Positions 10,585 to 23,222 of a DNA stretch of 64,000 nucleotides are shown piece by piece. Both the position numbers and the translations under genes were made by a program. The notes beneath the pieces were generated by a model. It was not told where the DNA came from. It searched no databases and saw only the letters and a program-made list of their open reading frames with translations. Every line of letters begins with the position of its first letter. The first letter of the stretch is position 1. The stretch lies in assembly GCA_027068485.1 (NCBI GenBank), contig JAMOSB010000033.1, positions 27,512 through 91,511 of the forward strand, read 5' to 3'. This DNA comes from Sulfurovum sp. Its GTDB lineage: Bacteria; Campylobacterota; Campylobacteria; Campylobacterales; Sulfurovaceae.

Positions 10585-10810
10585 GTGTGATGACCAAGAT
10601 GAGCCAAAAGGTAGGGATAAGTCGATACTTGAGCTGTACGGTGTGAAGCTCCATAAAGTAGTCGATGACCAGTTGCCCCTTGAGGAAGGTGGTGAAGAGT
10701 AGCACCACGACAAAGAGGCTATTGATCGCGTGAAAGTAGCCTAGTAGGAAGGCAAAGAGGGTCAAGGCTACGAGTGTAATCCATATCCATTCTAATCGTT
10801 TTTTCATCAT
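10550..10810 (-). CDS. Small membrane protein, cytochrome c oxidase subunit IV-like (NorF-like)
   Basis: An 86-residue protein with three predicted membrane helices (about 8-28, 31-50 and 64-84) and Lys/Arg at the N-terminus. Its size and hydrophobic pattern match the cytochrome c oxidase subunit IV-like proteins that accompany nor operons, often called NorF. It is the last gene of the cluster norC-norB-norD-norQ-norE-norF, 5 bases after the subunit III-like gene. Role is probably NOR assembly or stability; this is by context. Confidence 0.65.
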   Translation of the reverse strand: MMKKRLEWIWITLVALTLFAFLLGYFHAINSLFVVVLLFTTFLKGQLVIDYFMELHTVQLKYRLIPTFWLILVITLIGVAYFSPVA

Positions 10811-10815
10811 AGCTC

Positions 10816-11406
10816 CTAGCGAATAATATAGATAAGTGGGAAGAGGACAATCCAGAGAAGATCGACCATATGCCAGTAGGAGGCACCTGTCTCTAGCCCA
10901 CTACACGCTGTGGCAGTGTAGGCTTGGCTCTTGGTTCTCTGATAGAGGTTGAAGAGGATAACGGAGCCTAGCAGTACATGCATAAAGTGAAACACCGTCA
11001 AGAAGAGATAGAACATAAAAAAGGTGTTGGTACTGAGGCTAATCCCCATGCCAAAGATGGCACTAAACTCAGTGAGCTTAAGTACCAAGAAGACCCCTCC
11101 AAACCCCAAGGCTCCAAGAAGCCAACGCGACGCACGCAAACTCGCTTGGGCGTGTGTGGAGGCTTGGCTCTGCTTGATACTCTGTACCGCTTTGACCACA
11201 AAGAAGCTACTGGTGATGAGGATGAGGGTATTGACAAAGCCAATGGTCTGGTTGATGACCAGTTGAGAGGCGTTGAAGAGGGCTACATCAAGTCGCCGTG
11301 AGAAGGCATACCCCAAAAAGAGCAACGCAAAAGTAATCAACTCCACATAGATGATAATCCAAATCGCAAAATCCCCTGGAGGGTGTCCTATCTTCTTGCT
11401 AGGCAT
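10816..11406 (-). CDS. norE: Cytochrome c oxidase subunit III-like protein (NorE-like)
   Basis: A 196-residue membrane protein with five predicted helices and the pattern PPGDFAIWIIIYVELITFALLFLGY, typical of the heme-copper oxidase subunit III family. The closing segment YWHMVDLLWIVLFPLIYI is the conserved subunit III C-terminus. In nor clusters this family is called NorE. It overlaps norQ by 8 bases. There are no metal ligands; it is thought to support the catalytic subunits. Confidence 0.8.
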   Translation of the reverse strand: MPSKKIGHPPGDFAIWIIIYVELITFALLFLGYAFSRRLDVALFNASQLVINQTIGFVNTLILITSSFFVVKAVQSIKQSQASTHAQASLRASRWLLGALGFGGVFLVLKLTEFSAIFGMGISLSTNTFFMFYLFLTVFHFMHVLLGSVILFNLYQRTKSQAYTATACSGLETGASYWHMVDLLWIVLFPLIYIIR

Positions 11407-12190
11407 GGGAGTGCTTTGGGAAGTGAAGTAGGATCAGTTTCTCAAGGACAGCTAACAGCTCCTCCTCATCACTCAGGGATGCGACGATAGAGTGCATACA
11501 CGCCTCATAGGGATCGAAGCCTTTGACGATGAGCTTACCTGCATAGATAAGTAGGCGTGTAGAGACTGCCTCTTGGATATCAGTATCATCAAGCTGTCGT
11601 ATCTCCCCTGCAATAGCGATGAGCTTGGTGGCAATCTCTAAGTCTACGCCACTCTCTTTGATCAAAATCTCTTGCTCAATAGGGGCTTTGGGGTAGTCGA
11701 AGCTTAGCGCGATAAAGCGTTGTTTGGTACTTGGCTTCATCCCTTTGAGGATATTTTGGTAGCCAGGGTTGTAGGAGACAACGAGCATAAAGTCAGGATG
11801 TGCCTCGATCACCTCCCCAGTTCTATCGATAGGGAGGACACGGCGATAGTCTGCGAGTGAGTGGAGGACGACGGTGGTATCCTTGCGTGCTTCGATAATC
11901 TCATCAAGGTAGCAGATACCGCCGTGGCGTACTGCTTTGGTGAGGGGACCATCTTGCCAGTAGGTACCGTTTTCGTCGATGAGGTGTCGTCCGACCAAGT
12001 CCGCAGCACTGAGGTCATCGTGACAGACCACGGTATAGACGGGGCGGTTGAGTCGTTCTCCCATATGTTCGATAAAGCGAGTCTTTCCACACCCTGTAGG
12101 TCCTTTGATCAAGATAGGGAGGTTCATCGAGGCGGAGGCTTCAAAAAGCTCTACCTCATTGCCTTGTGCTAAGTAGTAGTGTTGTGACAT
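11399..12190 (-). CDS. norQ: NorQ/CbbQ-type MoxR AAA+ ATPase
   Basis: Works with NorD to activate the NO reductase, thought to be at the stage of metal insertion. The 263-residue AAA+ protein has Walker A GPTGCGKTR (residues ~30-38), Walker B GGICYLDEI (~91-99) and a sensor VVSYNPGYQNILKG, diagnostic of the CbbQ/NirQ/NorQ group. It is 12 bases downstream of norD, its usual VWA partner. Confidence 0.93.
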   Translation of the reverse strand: MSQHYYLAQGNEVELFEASASMNLPILIKGPTGCGKTRFIEHMGERLNRPVYTVVCHDDLSAADLVGRHLIDENGTYWQDGPLTKAVRHGGICYLDEIIEARKDTTVVLHSLADYRRVLPIDRTGEVIEAHPDFMLVVSYNPGYQNILKGMKPSTKQRFIALSFDYPKAPIEQEILIKESGVDLEIATKLIAIAGEIRQLDDTDIQEAVSTRLLIYAGKLIVKGFDPYEACMHSIVASLSDEEELLAVLEKLILLHFPKHSHA

Positions 12191-12202
12191 GGTTTCTCCT
12201 TG

Positions 12203-15371
<3,169 letters not shown>

Positions 15372-15818
15372 TTACCCTTCGATTGTTGGTGGCCAGTCAT
15401 TGGCATTGACTTTTGATGTCCAAATAAGGAAATCAGACAAGTTATCGACCTCTTCATCACTTAAGTGAAATTGTGGCATTTTTCTTCGGTTTGGTACCGC
15501 GAGAGGTTGTGATGCCATCCAGCCTTTCATATAGGCTTTGAAGGCACTCTCATCCGAGCCACCGCGTCTTTGGAAGACATTCATTAATTCAGGTGCATAG
15601 TATGCTCCTTCACCTATTAGGGTATGACAACCAACACAGTCGTTCTTTTCCCAAATCTTTTTACCCATTACGACAGACTCAGTCATTTTGACCTCATTGG
15701 ATCGTTGGGGTATCTGCTTTACAGTATCCAAAGTAAGGGCAAGAAATATTAAGAGGGCAAATGTACCACCACCATAATAGATATTCTTAGCCATACTTTT
15801 CGTTATACGCTCAGTCAT
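15372..15818 (-). CDS. norC: Nitric oxide reductase cytochrome c subunit
   Basis: Membrane-anchored c-type cytochrome that passes electrons to NorB. From the ATG at 15818 the protein has 148 residues: a short cytoplasmic start, one helix (about 14-31), then a periplasmic heme domain with CVGCH at 61-65 and a downstream Met (RRKMPQF) as likely axial ligand. I choose 15818 rather than the track's 15857 because AAAGGA lies 7 bases ahead of it. First gene of the nor operon, 137 bases from the divergent Rrf2 gene. Confidence 0.92.
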   Translation of the reverse strand: MTERITKSMAKNIYYGGGTFALLIFLALTLDTVKQIPQRSNEVKMTESVVMGKKIWEKNDCVGCHTLIGEGAYYAPELMNVFQRRGGSDESAFKAYMKGWMASQPLAVPNRRKMPQFHLSDEEVDNLSDFLIWTSKVNANDWPPTIEG

Positions 15819-15955
15819 AGAGAATCCTTTTTCTAATTCTACCATTAAGATAGTCATTGAAATAGTATCAAAATTTTATTAATTCTACCTTTCAGTAGTA
15901 ATTAGTTAAAGTTTTATTATAATTTGGCGAATAAACTCCCAACAAAAGGTTTTCT

Positions 15956-16366
15956 ATGCAACTGAGCAATACTTCCCAATATGCGATACGCACTTTGACT
16001 TATATGGCGACGCATAAGGAGGTTCAGATGAATGCCACACAGCTCTCTAGAGTGCTTGATATTCCGTATAAGTTTCTTACCAAGATTATGACCGATCTCG
16101 TGAAGGTTGATCTTGTCGAGTCGATACGCGGTCGAGAGGGGGGCTACCTCCTCAAGAAGCAGAGTCGGGAGATTGCTCTGCGTGATATCCTCACTGTGTT
16201 TCATGATGGGATTGAGCAGGAGCAGTGTATCTTGGGGATAGGGGTCTGTAGTAGCCTCTGTAAGTGTGCTTTACATGACCAGTGGGTCGCCCCAAAACAA
16301 CAGATACAGCAGATGTTTGAGCAGACGACACTCGCAGACATCGCAGGGCAAGGGTGCAAAATCTAG
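15956..16366 (+). CDS. Rrf2 family Fe-S transcriptional regulator (NsrR-like)
   Basis: A 136-residue winged-helix regulator of the Rrf2 family (MQLSNTSQYAIRTLTYMA, then the recognition helix region IPYKFLTKIMTDLVK and RGREGGYLL). Four cysteines, C91, C98, C102 and C104, give an Fe-S ligand cluster as in NsrR and IscR. Divergent placement beside norCB suggests an NO-sensing repressor of the cluster, which is inference. A TATAAT precedes it at about 15919. I cannot point to a convincing palindrome that would be its operator. Confidence 0.82.
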   Translation: MQLSNTSQYAIRTLTYMATHKEVQMNATQLSRVLDIPYKFLTKIMTDLVKVDLVESIRGREGGYLLKKQSREIALRDILTVFHDGIEQEQCILGIGVCSSLCKCALHDQWVAPKQQIQQMFEQTTLADIAGQGCKI

Positions 16367-16401
16367 GAGGCTTTAGGGGAGCCTTATGGTAAAATAGCAC
16401 G

Positions 16402-17109
16402 ATGAAAGATAAAGTATTTGAGAAACCTATTGTAAAACAGTTTGAGTTTGATGAGGCGGTCGCTTCGGTCTTTGATGATATGCTCTCACGATCGGTGCCT
16501 TTTTATGATGAGGTACGCAGACTTGTGATCGCGGTGATTATCTCTCGTGAGGCAGAGGGCAAGAAGGTACTCGATCTTGGCTCCTCTACGGCGAAGTTTT
16601 TGCTCGATCTCCATAGCAAAATGGGGGTAGCGATGCACCTCAAGGGGCTAGACAACTCCCAAGCGATGCTAGATCGTGCTAGACAGAAGTGTCACGCATT
16701 TGGTGCGGATATCACCCTAGAGCTTGCCGATATGCTCTCTTACCACTATGCAGATGAGGATATTATTGTCGCCAACTACACACTACAGTTTATCCGCCCT
16801 ATGCAACGCCTAGAGCTGATCAAAAAGCTCCATCAAGGACTCAATAAGGAGGGGATTTTTATCTTCTCTGAGAAGGTGGTGTTTGAGGATAAACAGCTTG
16901 ATAAGGAGCTGATCGATATCTACTATGGTTACAAAAAAACACAAGGCTACAGTGAGTATGAGATCGCTCAGAAGCGTGAAGCACTCGAAAATGTCCTCAT
17001 CCCCTTCACCATCGAGGAGAATATCCAGATGTGCAAAGAGGCGGGTTTTTCTGAGGTGACGACCCTCTTTCAGTGGGCGAATTTTGTTACATTCTTAGCC
17101 AAGCGATAA
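16402..17109 (+). CDS. cmoA: Carboxy-S-adenosyl-L-methionine synthase
   Basis: Makes carboxy-SAM from prephenate and SAM for wobble-uridine modification of tRNA (cmo5U). The 235-residue protein begins [34 protein letters not shown], the CmoA signature, then the SAM site [15 protein letters not shown] and [10 protein letters not shown]. Length is typical. No cmoB is seen in this window. It follows the Rrf2 gene by 35 bases, but a shared function is unlikely. Confidence 0.92.
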   Translation: MKDKVFEKPIVKQFEFDEAVASVFDDMLSRSVPFYDEVRRLVIAVIISREAEGKKVLDLGSSTAKFLLDLHSKMGVAMHLKGLDNSQAMLDRARQKCHAFGADITLELADMLSYHYADEDIIVANYTLQFIRPMQRLELIKKLHQGLNKEGIFIFSEKVVFEDKQLDKELIDIYYGYKKTQGYSEYEIAQKREALENVLIPFTIEENIQMCKEAGFSEVTTLFQWANFVTFLAKR

Positions 17110-17194
17110 TCAATCCCTCTACTTTTACTTATACCCCATCGAGCTTTCATAGTTTTTCAGTTATAATTGCATAATTTATTTTTAAGGATATACC

Positions 17195-18541
17195 ATGAGT
17201 TGGACACCTAGCAGTTGGAGGGATTTTCCCATCAAACAACAGCCAACCTACGAAGATCAAGACGCACTTAAAAAAACTGAAGCGATGTTAAGCTCCTATC
17301 CTCCACTTATCTTTGCAGGTGAGGCGAGACGACTCAAAGAGAAACTTGCTGCAGCAGGACGCGGTGAGGCATTTTTGCTTCAGGGTGGAGATTGTGCGGA
17401 GAGCTTTGCTGATTTTAATGGTAAAAATATCAAAAATCTCTTCAAGCTTATGCTTCAGATGAATATGATATTGATGTATTCTACGGGTAAACCTGTCGTG
17501 AAAGTAGGGCGTATTGCAGGGCAGTTTGCCAAGCCTCGCTCCTCTGACTTTGAGGAGATCGATGGGGTGAAGCTCCCAAGCTACCGTGGAGATATCATCA
17601 ATGGGATTGAGTTTACCCCAGAAGCGAGAATCCCTAAACCTGAAAATATGATTCAAGCCTATAGTCAAGCGGGTGTTACGCTCAATCTCTTGCGTGCCTT
17701 TTCGCGTGGTGGCTTAGCTGATCTCAATAAAGTCCACCAGTGGAACCTCGACTTTATCAAAGATAATCCACTTGGTAAACGCTACGATGAACTCAGTGAT
17801 ACTATCGACCACTCGATGAAGTTTATGTCTGCGTGTGGACTCAATAGCGATATCATGCCACAGCTTCATCAAACAACACTCTACACTTCACATGAAGCGT
17901 TGTTACTCAACTATGAAGAGGCATTGACACGACGCGATAGTGAGACCAATGAGTGGTATGACTGTTCTGCTCATATGCTCTGGATCGGGGATCGTACCCG
18001 AGATTTGAGTGAGGCACACATCGAGTACTTCCGAGGGATCGCCAACCCTATTGGATGTAAGGTAGGGCCAAGTATGCAAGAGGATGAACTCATCGAACTT
18101 ATCGATGCACTCAACCCCAACAACGAAGAGGGACGACTCAACCTTATCGTCCGTATGGGTGCGAGTCAGATACGCGACTACTTCCCCAACCTCCTCAAAC
18201 GCGTACGCGATGAGGGGCGTAATGTCGTCTGGTCATGTGATCCGATGCATGGTAATGTTGAGAAGAGTTCAACAGGCTATAAGACCCGAGACTTTGATAA
18301 TATCCTCTCAGAAGTGGAGCAGTTCTTTACTATCCATAAAGAGATGGGAACGATTGGAGCGGGTATCCACTTAGAGATGACAGGTAATGATGTCACTGAG
18401 TGTACGGGGAGTACCTCATGTGCGATTACCCCTGAGGGGCTAAGTGATCGCTACCATACACAGTGTGACCCACGATTGAACGCCTCTCAAGCGTTGGAAC
18501 TCTCCTTTATGCTCTCGGATGTGATAGCCGATAGTGAGTAA
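17195..18541 (+). CDS. Class II 3-deoxy-7-phosphoheptulonate synthase
   Basis: Condenses phosphoenolpyruvate and erythrose 4-phosphate in the first step of the shikimate pathway. The 448-residue protein belongs to the plant/Mycobacterium-type class II family: [64 protein letters not shown] and [14 protein letters not shown] all present. A good AAGGATATACC leader precedes ATG. aroE and trpE, later steps of the same aromatic pathway, lie about 5 kb away on the other strand. Confidence 0.95.
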   Translation: MSWTPSSWRDFPIKQQPTYEDQDALKKTEAMLSSYPPLIFAGEARRLKEKLAAAGRGEAFLLQGGDCAESFADFNGKNIKNLFKLMLQMNMILMYSTGKPVVKVGRIAGQFAKPRSSDFEEIDGVKLPSYRGDIINGIEFTPEARIPKPENMIQAYSQAGVTLNLLRAFSRGGLADLNKVHQWNLDFIKDNPLGKRYDELSDTIDHSMKFMSACGLNSDIMPQLHQTTLYTSHEALLLNYEEALTRRDSETNEWYDCSAHMLWIGDRTRDLSEAHIEYFRGIANPIGCKVGPSMQEDELIELIDALNPNNEEGRLNLIVRMGASQIRDYFPNLLKRVRDEGRNVVWSCDPMHGNVEKSSTGYKTRDFDNILSEVEQFFTIHKEMGTIGAGIHLEMTGNDVTECTGSTSCAITPEGLSDRYHTQCDPRLNASQALELSFMLSDVIADSE

Positions 18542-18550
18542 TCTCTACTA

Positions 18551-18574
18551 GGCTTATACCACACGGTATAAGCC
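18551..18574. terminator. Perfect hairpin between convergent genes
   Basis: GGCTTATACC and GGTATAAGCC form a perfect 10-base stem around a 4-base loop (ACAC), 10 bases after the DAHP synthase stop and before the convergent histidine kinase stop. No clear T-run on either side, so terminator strength is uncertain, but position fits a shared bidirectional terminator. Confidence 0.6.
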
Positions 18575-18612
18575 AACTCTCCATCTCTGCCCCTTTGGGC
18601 ATCTTCCTCTTT

Positions 18613-19809
18613 TTATGATGTGATAGAGAAGCGATTGATCCCCTCATGATGTGTATAGTGTAAGTGCATCTGATGGATATCCAAGATACTCTTAACGATA
18701 TAGAGACCCAGTCCTAGACCCTTTTGGGAGCTATGAAAGGGTTCAAAGTAGTGGGGGAGTGGTTGGGCTAGTGGGGTGGCGTGGTTGTCAAGGGAGAGTG
18801 TTTTATGCTCGATTAGGACAGTGACATGTCTATCCTGACTATATTTGATGGCATTATCAAGAAGGTTTTTGATAACCAGTGTAAAGAGTTCAAAATCGAC
18901 CTGAAGGATATAGTCCTCTTGGATATGGGTGGTGATATAGTGCTTGGGGTGTTCAATCATCAGCATATCGATACTCGCCTCAAGGAGGTCACTCATCTTA
19001 TAGGGTTTGATGGTCAGCTCAAAGTTTTTGGAGGTGATCTTCTCAATCTTGGCAAACTCATCGATAAGGAGATTGAGTCGCTCAAAGATACTATGCATGC
19101 GTTGTTTGTTTTTCTCATCATGGAGCATCTCGCTGACGAGTCGTCCCTTGGCGATAGGGGTTTTAAGCTCATGCATAATCGCACGCAAGAAGAGCTGGCG
19201 GGAGTGGAGTAGCTCTCGTATCATCGTCACGGCGTGATCAAACTCATTGGCGACCTCGGCAATCTCATCTTTTTTATCACTGCGACAGGCGATATCAAGA
19301 TTGCCGTTGGAGAAGGTCTTGATCTTGTTTTTGAGTTCGGAGAGGGGTTTGAGGCTTCGTATCACCCAGAAGTAGAGCATCAAGATCAAGAAGAAGACGA
19401 TACTAAAGATAATCACCCGTTTGAGTGGGTAGTGAGATTTGTTGCGGTTCTCCAAAATAAGTTTGAATCGATCGTTACGGATGAGGATAATGCGTTTGAG
19501 GTGGTAGGTGGTGACCGCGTAGTGTTTGGCTTTACCCTTCTCTTTGAAGTGTCGTTCGATCTGGATGATACGCTCCTTATCGGTTACAAGAGAGACATTT
19601 TGTGCTTCGAGGTAGGCTTTGTCTATTGTGCCATACTTAAGATAGTAGTTGTAGAGGTAGTGAGAGATTGCCCGCTCTTGTACTTCTGTACTCTCTTCAT
19701 ACTTCATACGATCATATTTGATAGAGATGATAAAGAGTAGTGCGAGTAGGAGGAGGGTGATACTAAAGACCAGTTTGATTTTGCTATGGAGAGAGGTAAA
19801 CCCGCTCAT
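18613..19809 (-). CDS. Sensor histidine kinase (ArsS-like)
   Basis: A 398-residue membrane kinase. Two helices (about 10-30 and 130-152) enclose a ~100-residue periplasmic sensor, followed by HAMP, the H-box RAIMHELKTPIAKGR with the phosphorylated His, and an ATPase domain (NLLDNAIKYS, GLGLGLYIVKS). Its start overlaps the preceding response regulator by 4 bases. Order and kinase style resemble the H. pylori ArsRS acid-responsive pair, but the signal cannot be read from the sequence. The G1-box is degenerate in the region after KYSQ, where the usual DxGxG motif is not evident, a feature shared with ArsS-type kinases. Confidence 0.87.
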   Translation of the reverse strand: MSGFTSLHSKIKLVFSITLLLLALLFIISIKYDRMKYEESTEVQERAISHYLYNYYLKYGTIDKAYLEAQNVSLVTDKERIIQIERHFKEKGKAKHYAVTTYHLKRIILIRNDRFKLILENRNKSHYPLKRVIIFSIVFFLILMLYFWVIRSLKPLSELKNKIKTFSNGNLDIACRSDKKDEIAEVANEFDHAVTMIRELLHSRQLFLRAIMHELKTPIAKGRLVSEMLHDEKNKQRMHSIFERLNLLIDEFAKIEKITSKNFELTIKPYKMSDLLEASIDMLMIEHPKHYITTHIQEDYILQVDFELFTLVIKNLLDNAIKYSQDRHVTVLIEHKTLSLDNHATPLAQPLPHYFEPFHSSQKGLGLGLYIVKSILDIHQMHLHYTHHEGINRFSITS

Positions 19810-20459
19810 ACGAGTTTGTACCCCACACCGCGTACGGCTTGGATGCGTTTGTTGTCCCCTAGTTTAGTGCGGATCTTGGAGATGATGACATCAAGGCTTT
19901 TGCCTTGGGAGTCGATACTCATTGTCCCAGAGGTGTTGATGATCTGCTCACGGGACTGAGTGATGCCTTGGTGTTTGGCAAGGAGTGAGAGGACTTCGAA
20001 CTCCGCAGGGGTGAGGTGGAGTGCTTCTCCTTTGAAGTAGATGGTGTCCCCCTTGATTTCAAAATCCCCTTGGGGTTCACTGCTCTTAGCGTGTTCGGCT
20101 TTGCTGTAGCGACGCAGGAGTGAGACGATGCGTGCGTACATCTCTTTGGGGTCGTAGGGCTTAGGGAGGTAGTCATCTGCTCCAAGGGCAAGCGCATCGA
20201 CTTTGTCATTGATATCTGAGCGTGCGGAGGAGATAATGATAGGGATATCATACTTGGCTACCACCTCTTCACATACCTCTAGCCCATCCATCCCAGGGAG
20301 CGTAAGATCTAAGATTAGTAGATCATACTTCTTCACCCCTGCACTCAGTCCTAAGTAGGGATCCTCAAAGTTGGTCACCTTGATATCATACTGTGCGAGG
20401 TATTCACTTAGAAGCTCTGCAAACTCTGGATCATCTTCAATCATGAGGATATTAATCAT
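19806..20459 (-). CDS. OmpR-family response regulator (ArsR-like)
   Basis: A 217-residue two-domain regulator: receiver (1-about 120; MINILMIEDDPEFAELL, LLILDLTLPGMDGLEV with phospho-acceptor Asp, ISSARS, PKPYDPKE) and winged-helix DNA-binding domain (about 130-217, ending VRGVGYKLV). The track extends it to 20597, but the ATG at 20459 has AAAGGAGAAG directly upstream and starts exactly at the receiver domain, so I use it. Partner of the overlapping kinase. Confidence 0.9.
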   Translation of the reverse strand: MINILMIEDDPEFAELLSEYLAQYDIKVTNFEDPYLGLSAGVKKYDLLILDLTLPGMDGLEVCEEVVAKYDIPIIISSARSDINDKVDALALGADDYLPKPYDPKEMYARIVSLLRRYSKAEHAKSSEPQGDFEIKGDTIYFKGEALHLTPAEFEVLSLLAKHQGITQSREQIINTSGTMSIDSQGKSLDVIISKIRTKLGDNKRIQAVRGVGYKLV

Positions 20460-20514
20460 CTCTTCTCCTTTTATGCTATTGTAGTGGTCTAGGGTTAATT
20501 GAAGTAAAATAGCC

Positions 20515-22491
20515 CTAGAGGGGTAGTTTGATGGTAAAGACCGCTCCTGTCTCATCGTTGTAAAAGCCAATGGAGCCGTGGAGGTGTTGTTGGACAATCA
20601 CCTGTGACATATAGAGTCCTATTCCCGTCCCATCTTTCTCTTTGGTGGTGAAGTAGAACTCAAAAATCTTCTCTTTGATCTCCTCAGGGACACCCCCCGC
20701 ATTATCTTTGACTCTGATCTGTAGCATCTGCTTCACGACGGTACACTCTACGCTGATAGCTCCTGCGGGGATCTCCCGCTCGATAATGGCATCTTGTGCG
20801 TTTTTGATGAGGTTGAGTATCACCTGTTTGAGTTCATTGGGGTAGGAGAGGAAGGGTTGGATATTGGGTGCGATGGTGGCGGTGAGGGTGGTACCTCTAC
20901 AGCGGTAGATATTGCCAATGAGCCAGTCGATTCCTGCGATAATCTCCCCGATATCAGTCAGCTCTTTGCGTCTATCGGGTTTGAAAAATCCTCTAAAGTC
21001 ATCAATAGTAGCACTGAGGTGTTGAACATAGCCATTGATATCTTCAAGCTTCTCATCGAGGATCTCATTGGTGAGGCTATCGAGCTGTCGCTTGAGGATA
21101 AGTGAGGAGGCGACTGCGGAGATGGCATTGAGTGGTTGTCGCCACTGGTGGGCAATCATTCCGATCATCTCCCCCATCTGGGCGAGTTTGGACTGTTGGA
21201 GGAGGAGTTGATCCTTTTGTCTATTCTTCTCCACCTCATACTGGATGAGTGAACTCTGTTGGGTATTGATATCAACAAGCTCTTGGGTGGTCTGTGCAAT
21301 GAGGTGTGAGAGGGCATTGATAGTCTTCATCGCATCGCTACTCTCAACACGCTTGGTGGTAGGTGGGGTGGGGAGGCATCGATCGGGACTTTCACTTAGG
21401 AGCAGTAGGGTCTTGGTCTCATTGAGTAGTTGGGTGCGGTGCTGGGTATGGTAGAACTCCCCATGGGTAAAAAATCCACTGAGTGTTGAGAGGTGTGCGT
21501 AGGGGGCGATCTCATCGATATTGTTGTTGCCTAGGAGTCGTCGGCGTGCCATACAGGAGTAGATGAAGATCGACTCAATGGGACATGCTTTGAGGCGTTG
21601 GAGGGAGTTGGCTTGCTCTTGGAGAATATTTTCGATATTGCCATACCCAAACCGTACCTCCTCCCCCTCATAGAGATTTCCCGCAAAGGAGAGAGAGTTG
21701 TCAGGGTGTTTTTTGAGGACAGCTCGAGCGGTTGCGATACCGTCGCGTTGGATAATCAATGGAAACTCAATCCCTGTAGCGGGGAGTTGATCACTGATCT
21801 CACCCCCGATATACTTGGTGTAGATTTTGACTGCATCGATACCGTTGATGGTGTAGATACGGTTTTTGGTACTTTTGGTGATGGTGAGTCCCTTGCCTAT
21901 CTGCTCCCACCCAAAGCTGTAGTCATTGTGTACGATAAGATCCTCTCCATAGAGGATTGCCACTACTGCCCCATTGGAGCTTATCCCCTCTTCAGAGAAG
22001 ACAAAAGTCTCCCTAAAAGTCCCATTGTCTGCGGCCATTCCCCCTGCGATAAGTATCTCTTGATTGAGGCTACAGAGTCCATCTAAAAACTCCTCTCCAT
22101 TGGTATGGAGTCCATCACATAGACAGATGGCTGTTTTGATAGGGAGGTGGGGGGGGAGTTGAGAGAAGAGGGCTCTTCCTAGAGCATAGCTTGTGCTACT
22201 TTTGTGTTGGATAAAGCTCTCAACTTGGGTCGTCTCAAACTCAGAGAAGACCAGTAGTGTCTCATACTGTAGGATCGTCTGGTTATCGATCATCCCATCA
22301 CTGGTCGCCCCAATAATCTTACCGTGGGGGAGGAGGGTGGTGAGTGTGTTGAGAAGCTGAGAGATGAAGTCATGATCAACCACCCCCGTAAAGACCTGTA
22401 TCAGAAGGGCGTGTTTGTCATGGTAGTGGTGGGTCTGGATGAAGGTCTGGAGTGCCTCATCGGAGGTGTAGCGTAGGTTGCGTGTCTTCAT
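20515..22491 (-). CDS. FIST-domain sensor histidine kinase
   Basis: A 658-residue soluble kinase. Residues 1-about 370 are FIST_N and FIST_C small-ligand sensing domains (GKIIGATSDGMI, CLCDGLHTNGEEFLDGL, LIAGGMAADNG, TYSGFFTHGEF-like end). A coiled-coil segment follows (about 395-440), then a HisKA-type H-box GMIAHQWRQPLNAIS and an ATPase domain with NLIKNAQDAI, DNAGGVPEEI and GTGIGLYMSQ. No membrane helix is seen, so it reads a cytoplasmic signal; FIST domains have been proposed to bind amino acids or similar small molecules. Its ATG overlaps the upstream response-regulator stop by 4 bases. Confidence 0.9.
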   Translation of the reverse strand: MKTRNLRYTSDEALQTFIQTHHYHDKHALLIQVFTGVVDHDFISQLLNTLTTLLPHGKIIGATSDGMIDNQTILQYETLLVFSEFETTQVESFIQHKSSTSYALGRALFSQLPPHLPIKTAICLCDGLHTNGEEFLDGLCSLNQEILIAGGMAADNGTFRETFVFSEEGISSNGAVVAILYGEDLIVHNDYSFGWEQIGKGLTITKSTKNRIYTINGIDAVKIYTKYIGGEISDQLPATGIEFPLIIQRDGIATARAVLKKHPDNSLSFAGNLYEGEEVRFGYGNIENILQEQANSLQRLKACPIESIFIYSCMARRRLLGNNNIDEIAPYAHLSTLSGFFTHGEFYHTQHRTQLLNETKTLLLLSESPDRCLPTPPTTKRVESSDAMKTINALSHLIAQTTQELVDINTQQSSLIQYEVEKNRQKDQLLLQQSKLAQMGEMIGMIAHQWRQPLNAISAVASSLILKRQLDSLTNEILDEKLEDINGYVQHLSATIDDFRGFFKPDRRKELTDIGEIIAGIDWLIGNIYRCRGTTLTATIAPNIQPFLSYPNELKQVILNLIKNAQDAIIEREIPAGAISVECTVVKQMLQIRVKDNAGGVPEEIKEKIFEFYFTTKEKDGTGIGLYMSQVIVQQHLHGSIGFYNDETGAVFTIKLPL

Positions 22492-23222
22492 ACCTGCTCT
22501 TGAAGCATGGTGATCTTGTAGCCTTGTGTACGGTTGTTGCTAAAGAGTGCATAGGAGACTTTGGCTTTGAGTCGCTTGAGTATCCCATGGACAGCATTAT
22601 TACTAAACTCTTTGGAGGGTTCATCTATAAAGAGGTGAGCAAAAATCTCCTCTAGGCTAAAGTAGCTCTGGGGGTTGTTCAAGAAGAGTTCTAAGAGGCG
22701 TACCTCTTTTTTGGTGAGCTTGATAATCTCATCTCCTCTCAAGAGCTTTTTGGCAAAGAAGTCGTAGCAGTACCCCTCTGGGAGCTCTATGATCTTCTCC
22801 TTCTCCTGCTCATAGAGCTTGCCAATCAGGTTGAGAAGTTGATCGAGTGAGAGGGGTTTTTTGATAAAACCATCGATACGCAGATTGATAATAGGGACGA
22901 GATACTCCTCTGTACGGTAGGCAGAGATGACAAAGATCTTCTGTTTGGGATACTTTTTATAGATCGCTTTGATTAGCTCTATCCCGTTGAGGTCAGGCAT
23001 CTTGATATCAGTAATAATCAGATCAAAGTAGCATCTATGCTCTTGGTGATACGCCTCATAGAGGCTGAGTCCCTCACGACCATTTTTACCGATGGTAACA
23101 CTCTTAAAGAGATCTTCAAAGAGGGGTTTGGTTGAGATAATATTTTGGAGATTGTCTTCGATATACATCACATGAAGGGTGTTGGAGTAGGCGATAATCT
23201 CTTTGGTTGTAGAGTTCATCAT
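22488..23222 (-). CDS. Response regulator with winged-helix output
   Basis: A 244-residue protein with a receiver (about 15-135: MYIEDN, FDLIITDIKMPDLNGIEL with Asp acceptor, VISAYRTEEY, KKPLSLDQL) and an OmpR/PhoB-like C-terminal DNA-binding domain (LTKKEVRLLELFLNNPQSYF...RLKAKVSYALFSNNRTQGYKI). It overlaps aroE by 4 bases at its start and the FIST kinase by 4 at its end, so the three are translationally coupled and it is the likely phosphorylation partner of that kinase. Confidence 0.88.
   Translation of the reverse strand: MMNSTTKEIIAYSNTLHVMYIEDNLQNIISTKPLFEDLFKSVTIGKNGREGLSLYEAYHQEHRCYFDLIITDIKMPDLNGIELIKAIYKKYPKQKIFVISAYRTEEYLVPIINLRIDGFIKKPLSLDQLLNLIGKLYEQEKEKIIELPEGYCYDFFAKKLLRGDEIIKLTKKEVRLLELFLNNPQSYFSLEEIFAHLFIDEPSKEFSNNAVHGILKRLKAKVSYALFSNNRTQGYKITMLQEQV

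Noticed and set aside
19234-19740. 168-residue plus-strand ORF inside the ArsS-like kinase
   Set aside because: Opposite-strand shadow; the minus-strand kinase has all motifs.
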